A DNA stretch of 64,000 bases from NCBI GenBank assembly GCA_028288165.1, contig JAQBOG010000021.1, forward strand, positions 1 through 64,000, in the 5' to 3' direction. The DNA is from Sphingobacteriales bacterium. GTDB taxonomy: Bacteria > Bacteroidota > Bacteroidia > Sphingobacteriales > Sphingobacteriaceae. Shown here piece by piece: positions 9,025 through 18,330 of this stretch (position 1 is its first letter; each line of letters begins with the position of its first letter). The position numbers and the translations under genes are program-made. Under the pieces are notes generated by a model, which was given only the letters and a program-made list of their open reading frames with translations, ran no database searches and had not been told where the DNA came from.

Positions 9025-10377
9025 CTATCTACCCAGGTCCTTTACATCAAATGCAATTGCCGCCTTTTCTAAAGTTTCGACTACACCTTCATTTTTCAAA
9101 ATATACATACCCAATCTTTCATCAGAAACTCCGTCTTTTAGCTTAAAAGTAAAGAATGGTTTTTCCCCGTCAAAACCACTGTCAAAGTATTTGAAAGATA
9201 TATTTGGTAAAACTCTTAATTCATTAGCAAGTTCAACAATATGCGTTGAAATTATGAAAATACAATTATTGATTTTACTTAATGAAGTTATAATAAGCAG
9301 GGAAGCCTCATAAGCATCTTTCGGACTAGCACCCTTAAACAATTCATCAAAAATTATGAACAGTCTACCCGTTCCAAGAATATTCAAAGCAGTTTCTTTG
9401 AGCCTTTTCACTTCACTATAGTAATGACTTTGACCATTTTGGATATTGTCAGGCAGATTTATAGTAGTGATTAATCCTTTAAAAATTGAAGTAGTCATCT
9501 TTGCAGCAGGAACAGGAAAACCAATATGAGCTAAATAGAGTGCCAAGCCAGTAGCTTTAAGAAATGAAGATTTACCGGCTGTATTTGGCCCGGTTAAAAA
9601 AATGATAGATTCTTCTCCAGAAATATTCAGGTTATTACCCACAGCTTCTTCTATCGCTGGATGAAATAAATCTAAAAATTTCACCTCAAGAATTGCCGTG
9701 TCTATATATTCTGGGAAGCTCCATTCTTTTTGTCTGACAACTTCTGCTGCAGATTCGAAAACATCCATTTCATAAACAAAGCGTAAAAGTTCCTTTACTT
9801 TTATTAGCTCTTGCTTTCTGAATAACTGATCTAATGCATTGAGATTAAAACAGGTTAACTTCTTCTCGGTTGAGAGTATTCCTTTAAGAAATTTAATATT
9901 CATCAAATTATCTATAACCTGACATCGATCCTGTAAGTATCCAGTCGACTCATTTTGCTTTATTTTTAATGAAAGTATCGAAGCAAATTTTAGAAGCTTC
10001 AAAATATTGTTTATTCCGGTTTCAATGGTATAATAGTACGATGAGCTTTGTATTTTGCTATTTATGTTATCAAATATTGCATCAGCAAAATTGTTTCTTA
10101 AACATCTTTTGTTAAAGTTGAGATAGTGTTCAACCAGATCGAGTTGATTATTGGTGATTTCTAATATAATTCTATGCTCATAGAAATATTCTATCGAATC
10201 TCTTCGTGCAACTAAAAATTCAATACTGGCAGACGGCTCCTCCATCATCTCCACCAGCATATTTCTTCCTCCTAAAGTTCTTGTTCTATTAAAAATTGAG
10301 TAAATGCTTACTGAACCAGCCTTCTCTGAAAAAATATCCAGATCCTTAAGTGTATTACTGTCTAGCTTAAAATGCAT
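9025..10377 (-). CDS. MutS-like ATPase lacking mismatch-recognition domains
   Basis: A 450-residue protein with a MutS core/lever-like helical region (about 1-230) and a C-terminal MutS ABC-type ATPase: Walker A GPNTAGKS at 263-270, Walker B FIIFDELF around 340, then a conserved STH. It lacks the N-terminal mismatch-binding and connector domains of MutS, which carry the Phe-x-Glu motif, so it is not the canonical repair MutS. It belongs to the short MutS-family proteins common in Bacteroidota, possibly acting on branched DNA or recombination intermediates. No MutS2-type Smr domain is present. It is convergent with the YdeI-like gene. Confidence 0.85.
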   Translation of the reverse strand: MHFKLDSNTLKDLDIFSEKAGSVSIYSIFNRTRTLGGRNMLVEMMEEPSASIEFLVARRDSIEYFYEHRIILEITNNQLDLVEHYLNFNKRCLRNNFADAIFDNINSKIQSSSYYYTIETGINNILKLLKFASILSLKIKQNESTGYLQDRCQVIDNLMNIKFLKGILSTEKKLTCFNLNALDQLFRKQELIKVKELLRFVYEMDVFESAAEVVRQKEWSFPEYIDTAILEVKFLDLFHPAIEEAVGNNLNISGEESIIFLTGPNTAGKSSFLKATGLALYLAHIGFPVPAAKMTTSIFKGLITTINLPDNIQNGQSHYYSEVKRLKETALNILGTGRLFIIFDELFKGASPKDAYEASLLIITSLSKINNCIFIISTHIVELANELRVLPNISFKYFDSGFDGEKPFFTFKLKDGVSDERLGMYILKNEGVVETLEKAAIAFDVKDLGR

Positions 10378-10484
10378 AAGATATGTTTGGGATATTCTTT
10401 TTGAATATAAGCTTTCAAGTCTCTATTATCTTAACTCAAATGTTAATAAAAGTTAATGAAGGCATCTTGGTAAAACCCTAAACA

Positions 10485-10524
10485 AAAAATGCGTCTTCCT
10501 TAACTAAAAGAAAGACGCATTTTT
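10485..10524. terminator. Terminator downstream of glgB
   Basis: A perfect 13-bp inverted repeat (10485-10497 / 10512-10524) with A and T tracts, 18 bp after the glgB stop on the minus strand. Confidence 0.9.
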
Positions 10525-10542
10525 ATTCGGCTTAAATTCTTT

Positions 10543-12516
10543 TTAAAGAACTCTTTTTAATATTAATCCAGCTAACGGCGGAAGATTTATTAGAGCTGAA
10601 AATATCTTTCCCTGCCAAGGTTTATCTTCACTGTGTATTTCTTCCTGAATAAGTGCGTTGCTACCATAAAAATTCAAGTTATCTGAATTCAAGATCACTT
10701 TCCATTTACCAGTATGTGGCAAACCAATCCGATAATCTGGTCTTGGTACTGGAGTGAGGTTAAGAGCAATTACCAGATCATCATCTTCGTTATTTCCCAT
10801 TCGGTGATAAACCAAAACGGATTGAACCATATCACCACCCTCGATCCATTCAAAACCCGAACGCTCAAAACTGCGTTCATATAAAGCGGGCTCGTTACGG
10901 TATGTTCGATTCAATGTTTTTACCAATTCTTTAATCCCTTTATGGGGAGAATATTGAAGTAAATGCCAATCTAAAGACTGATTAAAATTCCACTCACTTG
11001 TTTGCCCGAATTCTGCCCCCATAAACAAAAGCTTAGTACCAGAATGAGTAAACATGTACATCAACAATACACGCAAATTTCCAAACTGCTGCCATTCATC
11101 ACCTGGCATTTTGTATACCAGCGATTTTTTTCCATGTACCACTTCATCATGTGATAAGGGTAGCATGAAGTTTTCAGAAAACCCGTATTCGGTACTAAAA
11201 GTTATTTTATTATGATGGTATTTTCGGTTAACCGGATCTTCCTGAAAGTATTTCAACGTATCGTTCATCCAACCCATCATCCACTTCATCCCAAATCCTA
11301 AACCTCCCATAAACGTAGGCCGGCTTACTCCGGGAAATGCAGTCGATTCCTCGGCAATGGTTTGTACATCAGGGAAGTTTTTATAAACGGCTTCGTTAAA
11401 GTCTTTTAGAAAGCTAATAGCTTCCAGATTTTCTCTTCCGCCAAATTCATTTGGAATCCACTCTCCTGCTTTACGCGAATAATCAAGATATAGCATTGAC
11501 GCCACGGCATCTACTCGCAGCCCATCCACATGGAACCTATCCAACCAAAATAATGCATTACTAATTAAGAAAGCCCTGATTTCGTTTCTTCCGTAATTGA
11601 AAATATATGATTTCCAATCAGGATGGAATCCTTTACGCATATCTGCATGTTCATATAAATGCGTTCCGTCAAAACGATATAAACCATGCTCATCTCCTGG
11701 AAAGTGAGAAGGAACCCAATCTAAAATAACGCCAATATCAGCATTGTGTAATTGCTGAATCAGGTACATGAAATCTTGTGGTGTTCCGAATCTGGATGTT
11801 GCTGCGTAGAAGCCCGTTATTTGATATCCCCAAGAAGGGTAAAATGGATGTTCCATTATTGGCATGAACTCTACATGTGTAAAGCCCATTTCAACGATGT
11901 AAGGAACTAGCTTTTCCGCCATTTGACGGTAAGTCAAGAATTCATCGCCAGACTCATTGCTTCTTGCCCAAGAGCCGAAATGCATTTCATAAACAGAATA
12001 AGGCTTATTTAAAGCATTGTGTTGATGCCTTTTTAGCATCCAATCCTGGTCTTCCCATTCAAAATAGGTATCCCATACAATTGAGGCTGTTGAAGGGGGC
12101 AATTCCCAGCGTAGAGCAAATGGATCTGCTTTTTGTAATTCTTCACCAGAATTAGAGTGAATAAAATACTTATAAACCTCCCCATTGCCCACATTTGGAA
12201 TAAAACCTTCCCAAATTCCAGAACCATCCCACCGAACTAATAATGGATGAGATGATTTGTTCCAACCATTAAAGTTTGAAATAACTGCTACATAGTTGGC
12301 ATTGGGAGCCCAAACTGCGAAGTAAGTTCCAATAACTCCGTCATGTTCCACAACATGGGAACCTAACTTTTCATACAACTTGTAATGCTTTCCCGAACGG
12401 AATAAGCTAATATCAAAGTCGGTTAATAGAGAATATGGCTTAACCGGCCCATCATATTGCTGTACAATATCCTGTGCAACAACTGTTTTAGCCACTTTTC
12501 GTTTGGGAACCTTCAT
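10543..12516 (-). CDS. glgB: 1,4-alpha-glucan (glycogen) branching enzyme
   Basis: GH13 transglycosylase that introduces alpha-1,6 branches into glycogen. The 657-residue protein has a CBM48-type N-terminal module (about 40-145), the catalytic barrel with nucleophile D336 (GLRVDAVAS), acid/base E389 (TIAEESTAFPG), the third acidic residue in LSHDEVVHGK, and a C-terminal beta domain. It lies 27 bp downstream of the GH31 alpha-glucosidase gene on the same strand, so the pair likely forms an operon for storage or intracellular alpha-glucan metabolism. The first ~20 residues, rich in Lys and Val, are a lineage-specific extension. Confidence 0.96.
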   Translation of the reverse strand: MKVPKRKVAKTVVAQDIVQQYDGPVKPYSLLTDFDISLFRSGKHYKLYEKLGSHVVEHDGVIGTYFAVWAPNANYVAVISNFNGWNKSSHPLLVRWDGSGIWEGFIPNVGNGEVYKYFIHSNSGEELQKADPFALRWELPPSTASIVWDTYFEWEDQDWMLKRHQHNALNKPYSVYEMHFGSWARSNESGDEFLTYRQMAEKLVPYIVEMGFTHVEFMPIMEHPFYPSWGYQITGFYAATSRFGTPQDFMYLIQQLHNADIGVILDWVPSHFPGDEHGLYRFDGTHLYEHADMRKGFHPDWKSYIFNYGRNEIRAFLISNALFWLDRFHVDGLRVDAVASMLYLDYSRKAGEWIPNEFGGRENLEAISFLKDFNEAVYKNFPDVQTIAEESTAFPGVSRPTFMGGLGFGMKWMMGWMNDTLKYFQEDPVNRKYHHNKITFSTEYGFSENFMLPLSHDEVVHGKKSLVYKMPGDEWQQFGNLRVLLMYMFTHSGTKLLFMGAEFGQTSEWNFNQSLDWHLLQYSPHKGIKELVKTLNRTYRNEPALYERSFERSGFEWIEGGDMVQSVLVYHRMGNNEDDDLVIALNLTPVPRPDYRIGLPHTGKWKVILNSDNLNFYGSNALIQEEIHSEDKPWQGKIFSALINLPPLAGLILKRVL

Positions 12517-12543
12517 AGATTTAAATTAGTGTTTTTTTAGATG

Positions 12544-15009
12544 TTATTTTAATATCTGCAGTTGTTTAAAGTTTTTGTTTGACTTAATACGAATTCTTTT
12601 ATACTCATCGAAGAAAAATGCTTGTTTACCTTTATATTCTTTTCCATCTATTATAATTCTGGAAGGAAGGAAAGGTAGGCCAATAATTTTCAAATTGTAG
12701 GTTTCATAACGTGGTGTAAACAACCCTTCAATTGATTGCTTAACGGTCATACTTGTTGCATCACCATTCACAATAAATTGTTTTTCCATGTATATGTCCT
12801 GTTCAAAAGCAAAAGTATCGTCATGATCTTCGTAATTGAAAGAATTAACTTCATAATCTGAATAGTAGATCTGGAACATTAACTCATCAATTTCAAATTC
12901 ACCAACATATTGCATAAGTGGTGATTCTGGTATTACTGAACCGGCTTTAACAAAAATAGGCAACGTATCAAGCGGCGCTGCAACGGTGTGCTCCCTACCG
13001 CCATCAATCATTTCATGCGTCCAGTAATTATACCATTTACCTGATGGAAAATAAATAGTTTTAGTTACTGCTCCCGGATCAGAAACAGGTGCTACCAATA
13101 TTTTATCACCAAATGTAAATTCTTCCTGACGGTAATGATTTATTACATTTTCTTGTTCATGCATCACCAAGGGCCTTAAAATTGGGAAACCGTAACGGTG
13201 ATGCTCCCAAAATGCGGCATAAATGTAAGGCAACAATCGGTATCTCAGTTCGATGTATTTTCTATTTATCGCTTCAAATTCGGGGCCGAAGCTCCATGGC
13301 TCCCTTTCACGGGTATCACCGGCAGAATGTGCTCTCATAAACGGAGAGAATACTCCCATTTGGATCCATCTGGTAAATAATTCACCATCCGGTTCGCCGC
13401 TAAAACCACCAATATCTGTACCGCAAAATGAAACACCAGAAACAGACAAGCGTTGGCATTGGATAACACCAATTTTTAGATGTTCCCACGATGCTACGTT
13501 GTCTCCAGTCCAAACTGATGTATAGCGTTGCATACCCGAGTAACCTGCTCTGGTAATAGTAAATGGACGCTTATTTTTTTGAAGTTTTTTAAGACCTTCA
13601 TATGTAGAACGCACCATTTGCATTCCATAAACATTATGTGCTTTACGATGTGATCCTCTGAAGCCATCATAATTATGACGTACGTCGTTCGGAAAGGTTC
13701 CTGCACCAAATACTGCAGGCTCATTCATATCATTCCAAACTCCTGCAACACCAACATCAACTAATTCCTTAAATAATCCGCCCCACCACTCACGAACTTG
13801 TGGATTGGTAAAATCGGGGAATTGACATCGGCCAGGCCAAACGTGACCTTCCATAAAGTAATCGTCGCTGCGGCGGCAGAAGTATTTATTTTCTTTCCCT
13901 TCTTTAAACACCCAATAATTATCGTCTACGCGGATACCTGGGTCAATGATTACTACTGTTTTAAAGCCATTCCCTGCCAGTTCCTTAATCATCCGTTTTG
14001 GATCAGGAAAGTATTTCTTATTCCAAGTAAAACAGCGATAACCGTCCATATAATCTATGTCGAGGTAAAGCGCATCACAAGGAATTTTTCTATCACGGAA
14101 GTTTTTAGCAAGATCAAGTAGCTTCGACTCAGGATAATAGCTCCAACGGCATTGATGATAGCCTAATGCCCATTTCGGAGGCATTGGATGGACACCGGTT
14201 AACGTATGATAGCGTTTTACAACATCCATCATATGTGGGCCATGTATATAATAATATTGCAATTCACCACCATCAGCCCAAAAACTTGTCTGATCTTTTT
14301 CCTGAAAACCAAAGTCAAACTGTGATTTAAAGGTATTGTCAAAGAAAATTCCATAAGATACGCCATCATTTATTCCAATGTAGAAAGGAATAGTGCGGTA
14401 TAACGGATCTTGGTTCTTTGCGAAGGAATAGGCATCTGTATTCCAATTAAGGAAACGTTTACCGCGAATGTTGAAGTCTGCGGACTTATCGCCTAAACCG
14501 AAGAAGCTTTCGGTTGGACTGCATTTTTTAGTAGCATAAACATAATAACCACCAAACTCCACGTTTTCTTCCCAATGCATTGCTGCATGGTCTTCATTAA
14601 TTATTTTCTCCTGATTATCTGCAAAGGAAATGAAAAAATCTTTTTTACGAATTAAACATACAACTGTATTGGTTGCTACTTTATAGTAATCCGCATCTTC
14701 TCTAAATTCAAAAACCGTAATTCTTTGTTCTGGCTGGTTAACCGCGTAAGAAAATTCTTCGAGATAGACGCCGTGTGGTGCTAAACGAATGCGAATTATC
14801 TCGTCACTTACAACTCGTACTTCTACTTTTGCATCGCCATCAGAAAAATAAAAATTATTCTTGTTCTGTTTATATTCTTTAACCTCTGTAAGGTATTTTT
14901 TTACTATCGGTTGCAGGCCTACAATCGGATTATTTACGTGTTGAACAACTTCTTCCAATTGCTCTATACTTAGCTCATTGGCTAATGGATCATCACTTTC
15001 TTTCATCAA
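12544..15009 (-). CDS. GH31 alpha-glucosidase
   Basis: Retaining alpha-glucosidase of glycoside hydrolase family 31, 821 residues, with no evident signal peptide, so probably cytoplasmic. It has an N-terminal galactose-mutarotase-like beta-sandwich, then the (beta/alpha)8 barrel with nucleophile D427 in GVWNDMNEP and acid/base D503 in WTGDN. YLDIDYMDGY carries substrate-binding residues. A proximal and distal beta-domain follow. Preferred substrates cannot be told, but maltose/isomalto-oligosaccharides are likely given the co-oriented glgB just downstream. The start gives a slightly acidic N-terminal extension before the conserved domain. Confidence 0.94.
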   Translation of the reverse strand: MMKESDDPLANELSIEQLEEVVQHVNNPIVGLQPIVKKYLTEVKEYKQNKNNFYFSDGDAKVEVRVVSDEIIRIRLAPHGVYLEEFSYAVNQPEQRITVFEFREDADYYKVATNTVVCLIRKKDFFISFADNQEKIINEDHAAMHWEENVEFGGYYVYATKKCSPTESFFGLGDKSADFNIRGKRFLNWNTDAYSFAKNQDPLYRTIPFYIGINDGVSYGIFFDNTFKSQFDFGFQEKDQTSFWADGGELQYYYIHGPHMMDVVKRYHTLTGVHPMPPKWALGYHQCRWSYYPESKLLDLAKNFRDRKIPCDALYLDIDYMDGYRCFTWNKKYFPDPKRMIKELAGNGFKTVVIIDPGIRVDDNYWVFKEGKENKYFCRRSDDYFMEGHVWPGRCQFPDFTNPQVREWWGGLFKELVDVGVAGVWNDMNEPAVFGAGTFPNDVRHNYDGFRGSHRKAHNVYGMQMVRSTYEGLKKLQKNKRPFTITRAGYSGMQRYTSVWTGDNVASWEHLKIGVIQCQRLSVSGVSFCGTDIGGFSGEPDGELFTRWIQMGVFSPFMRAHSAGDTREREPWSFGPEFEAINRKYIELRYRLLPYIYAAFWEHHRYGFPILRPLVMHEQENVINHYRQEEFTFGDKILVAPVSDPGAVTKTIYFPSGKWYNYWTHEMIDGGREHTVAAPLDTLPIFVKAGSVIPESPLMQYVGEFEIDELMFQIYYSDYEVNSFNYEDHDDTFAFEQDIYMEKQFIVNGDATSMTVKQSIEGLFTPRYETYNLKIIGLPFLPSRIIIDGKEYKGKQAFFFDEYKRIRIKSNKNFKQLQILK

Positions 15010-15157
15010 AATAATTGTTTTTGTAGTTATTTTTTATCGAGGGTAAAATACGTAAATGGTGCCAGAGATTACGTATTTAACAAAAATAATGCAACATTTA
15101 TACTTTACAGATCCTCTAATTATAATAATTGCAAAACCAAGCTAAAAACACGTATAA

Positions 15158-15191
15158 AAAAAACCTGCTTCACAATTGAGGCAGGTTTTTT
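15158..15191 (-). terminator. Terminator of the TonB receptor gene
   Basis: AAAAAACCTGC (15158-15168) pairs with GCAGGTTTTTT (15181-15191) across a 12-nt loop. It is located 24 bp downstream of the minus-strand receptor stop codon. Confidence 0.88.
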
Positions 15192-15214
15192 ATTTAACAA
15201 TTCTTAAATGAATA

Positions 15215-18115
15215 TTACTTTAAAAACTGATCAAAAACCATAGATACATAATACATAGCTCCCATCTGAGGATTCCCGTAGGATGTGAAATAATATTTAT
15301 TCAAAATGTTTGAACCACCAATCTTTAACGATGTTTTATAGGAAGGTATTTTTAAATTAACCTGCGCATCAAGTGTTCCGAATGCGGGTACTTCGCCTGA
15401 AGCAAACGAGGACGTCCAGTAATAATCATCTTGCCAGCGATAGGTTACCTTAAAGCCAACATTTTTAACGATCTCTCTATTACCTAATCCTAAATTGAAG
15501 CGAATTTTAGGGGTATTGAAATCGTTTATATAATTAACTGGAATATCACCTATTTGATTGTATGAAATATTCCCGCTCAAATTGTAACTGCTTATTAAAT
15601 AATCCAAACCTAAAGCGGCTCCGTAAGAAGAAACCTTACCTTCTGCATTAACAGGCACATTAAACCTTGTAAATGCATTGTTATTGTTTTGATAAACCTC
15701 TACACCGGTTATGAAATCTTGGTAATTATTGTAATATCCATAAGCATCTATTAGCAAATTAGGATGGATCAGTCCTTTATAACCGAGCTCCCACGCCTTT
15801 ACACTTTCTGGGCGCACACCTTTTGGATCAAATGTGTAAGCTTGCAACAAAGCTGGATTTCCTTGTCCGGTAGGGCTAGCTGCTATAGAAGCAACAAAAC
15901 TGCGATAACTTACATCGGTGTAGGGTTTGTTAGTATACAATTGGAATTTCTCTACCAATTCTGGTATGCCGCCTATTAAACGGGTGGTACCTCCTCCAAC
16001 AGACAAGTTTATGTACTGATTTTGGGTAGTAGGATTTCTATATCCTGTTTGGTAGGATAAGCGAATATTATTATTTGGCGTTACAGTGTATACTCCAGTT
16101 ACCCGGGGTGTAAAACGTCCCTCAAAATTTGAACTTTTATCGTACCTGCCTGCCAATGTCAATTTAAGCTTATCACTTAGTAATTTCTTACCCAACTGAG
16201 CAAAGCTGCCGTATTCTTTAATATCAATTTTACGATCTAAATCATCAAAGATGGTACCTCCTGAATTTAAATCATAAATTCGGTATGATGCACCCACTTG
16301 AAGTTCGACCACATTCTTCAACGCTTTACTTAAATTATACATTCCTTCATAATGCCATAAGTTTGTTTTATCGTCAAATTTTGCCCCTAACCCAGAACTT
16401 ATTGTGGTGGTCATTATTTTGTTTTTGGCGGCTTCATATTGTGGGCTGCCTGGCTCAAATCTACCTTGATCGGCCACAGATCTTGCCGCAGCATGTGCTG
16501 CCTCATTAGTAGCGCCCAAGGCCCTGGCTCCTACATAATTACCTACGTATTGAGGAAACCATGTTTGAGAAGTTTTAGAGCTTTCATTAATATAGCTACC
16601 AAGAATCGAGGCGATGTACGAATCTCCAGATCGTTCTTGAGTAGTGTAACCTCTTAGCATGAAGTTATCACCCTTCAATTCTAATTTATATTGGCCAATG
16701 CTGAAATTACGTAACGAATAACGATCTGTTCCGGTATATACTGAGGTACCTGAGCCCCAATTAGCTTGGAATATTGCTTCCGTTGTGTTGTTAAGTTTGT
16801 AATGTAAAGAACCAGAAGTTTTGAAAGATTGCGTATTATAATCTACTAAGTTTTTTTCGTTATAACCAGTTCTGGAAACTGCCTGATCAGGTATTATACC
16901 GGCACGCAAGCCTATGTTGAAAGGTATTAAATTTTGAATAGTGGGCCTTAAAGCAGCAGGAAACGAACCCAGAAAAGCACCCATTTGCGCAGGAGTGGCA
17001 TTGACAGGTAGCGCAGTATTCATTATTGCCACAATATCTGGGATAGCTCCTCCTGTTGCGGTTGCAATTCCAGTTCGTGTAGCACTTTGAACTGCATTGG
17101 CTACATTCTTCATATTTTGACTTACTTCGTCACCGTATGAATTTATTCCATCATAGTTCGGGTCCGAGCTTCTGTCACCAGTTTTTACTAAACGGGACAC
17201 ACGATCGAAATTAGTGAAATTACCCGCTTGCCAATCTGTTGCTTGCAGGAAGGAAGTGTTAATTTTAATTGCAAACTTATTGTTCCAAGCTTTAGCATAT
17301 CTGAAACTTACATCGTCAAAACCTCTGGAATCTTGCAAAGGATCATCGACATGGTTTGCTCCTTTTTTGAATTGAAAACTTAACCCTTGGTAAATAAAAG
17401 GATTTTTTGAGGTCATTAACATGGTACCATTGATTCCGCCAGCACCGTATAAAGCAGACGATGCACCTGGCAACAACTCGACATTATCAACATCTAATTC
17501 TGAAATGCCAACTACGTTACCTACAGAGAAATTTAAACCTGGTGCCTGGTTGTCCATTCCGTCTATGTATTGATTAAAACGGACATTTCCATTTGAGTTA
17601 AAGCCCCGGGTATTTATAGATCTGAAAGTTAGACTTTGCGCACTGCTTTCAACACCTTTCAAATTGGATAAAGCATCATAAAAGGATGAAGCCGCCGTTT
17701 CTCTTATTGCTGCAGCACCCACCCTTTCAATAGAAACTGGTGATTCAAGAATTCTTTCAGGTGTTCTCGAAGCAGCAATAACTACCTCCTGACCTAAAAT
17801 AGCTTGTGCTTCCATTGAAATATTCAGATTAGAAGTACGACCTTCAACCACTTGTTCCACCGTTTTGTAACCAATATAAGTTACCACGATGTTAAATGGA
17901 GCCGTTTGAGTAGTAGCCAAGGTGAACCGGCCTTTCTCATTTGTAGAAGTTCCTACAGATGTACCTTTCAAGGTAATTGTAACTCCAGCTAACGGCTCAT
18001 TGTTAACTTTATCTGTCACAACGCCTGAAAGAGTTGAAGTTTGAGCAATTACCGAATAATAATTGAGTAAAAATAATACAAACACCCCTAAAAATCGAGT
18101 CAAATTTTTATACAT
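15215..18115 (-). CDS. TonB-dependent outer-membrane receptor
   Basis: A 966-residue outer-membrane beta-barrel importer driven by TonB-ExbBD. It has a signal peptide (hydrophobic core FLGVFVLFLLNYYSVIAQ), a CarboxypepD-regulatory-like domain (about 28-105, LSGVVTDKVNNEPLAGVTI), a plug domain (about 115-240, with IDGMDNQAPG and SSALYGAGG motifs), then the barrel, ending in an aromatic/hydrophobic C-terminus (SMVFDQFLK). The frame is open to 18178, but the ATG at 18115 gives a proper signal peptide and follows a candidate promoter. No SusD gene is adjacent, so it is not a standard polysaccharide-utilization pair, and the ligand is unknown. Confidence 0.92.
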   Translation of the reverse strand: MYKNLTRFLGVFVLFLLNYYSVIAQTSTLSGVVTDKVNNEPLAGVTITLKGTSVGTSTNEKGRFTLATTQTAPFNIVVTYIGYKTVEQVVEGRTSNLNISMEAQAILGQEVVIAASRTPERILESPVSIERVGAAAIRETAASSFYDALSNLKGVESSAQSLTFRSINTRGFNSNGNVRFNQYIDGMDNQAPGLNFSVGNVVGISELDVDNVELLPGASSALYGAGGINGTMLMTSKNPFIYQGLSFQFKKGANHVDDPLQDSRGFDDVSFRYAKAWNNKFAIKINTSFLQATDWQAGNFTNFDRVSRLVKTGDRSSDPNYDGINSYGDEVSQNMKNVANAVQSATRTGIATATGGAIPDIVAIMNTALPVNATPAQMGAFLGSFPAALRPTIQNLIPFNIGLRAGIIPDQAVSRTGYNEKNLVDYNTQSFKTSGSLHYKLNNTTEAIFQANWGSGTSVYTGTDRYSLRNFSIGQYKLELKGDNFMLRGYTTQERSGDSYIASILGSYINESSKTSQTWFPQYVGNYVGARALGATNEAAHAAARSVADQGRFEPGSPQYEAAKNKIMTTTISSGLGAKFDDKTNLWHYEGMYNLSKALKNVVELQVGASYRIYDLNSGGTIFDDLDRKIDIKEYGSFAQLGKKLLSDKLKLTLAGRYDKSSNFEGRFTPRVTGVYTVTPNNNIRLSYQTGYRNPTTQNQYINLSVGGGTTRLIGGIPELVEKFQLYTNKPYTDVSYRSFVASIAASPTGQGNPALLQAYTFDPKGVRPESVKAWELGYKGLIHPNLLIDAYGYYNNYQDFITGVEVYQNNNNAFTRFNVPVNAEGKVSSYGAALGLDYLISSYNLSGNISYNQIGDIPVNYINDFNTPKIRFNLGLGNREIVKNVGFKVTYRWQDDYYWTSSFASGEVPAFGTLDAQVNLKIPSYKTSLKIGGSNILNKYYFTSYGNPQMGAMYYVSMVFDQFLK

Positions 18116-18166
18116 AATATTGTAGGTTAGGTTAGTAGGGTAGGTTATAATTGATTTCCCTATTAT

Positions 18167-18195
18167 TAAATATAGCACTTTTTAATACCAAGCAA
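18167..18195 (-). promoter_or_regulatory. Candidate promoter and repeat-rich leader of the TonB receptor gene
   Basis: On the minus strand: TTG (18193-18195), an 18-nt spacer, then TATATTTA (18167-18174), close to the Bacteroidota consensus. The leader that follows (about 18121-18147) holds several imperfect direct repeats of TAACCTA just before the start codon. Confidence 0.45.
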
Positions 18196-18330
18196 AAAAT
18201 TTAAATATTAAACTTCACATATGCTCAATTTAGTTCTCAAAAAATACACATTACAATTGTGATAATGAATAAACTATTGATACCTTAATAAGAGATAATT
18301 TCACATATTTATATATCTAAATTTCCAAAC

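Noticed and set aside
15215-18115. SusC of a polysaccharide-utilization locus
   Set aside because: No SusD-type lipoprotein gene is adjacent, and the neighbouring genes do not form a polysaccharide locus with it.
18116-18178. Longer N-terminus for the TonB receptor
   Set aside because: The added residues precede the signal peptide and overlap the predicted promoter; ATG 18115 gives a normal signal peptide.
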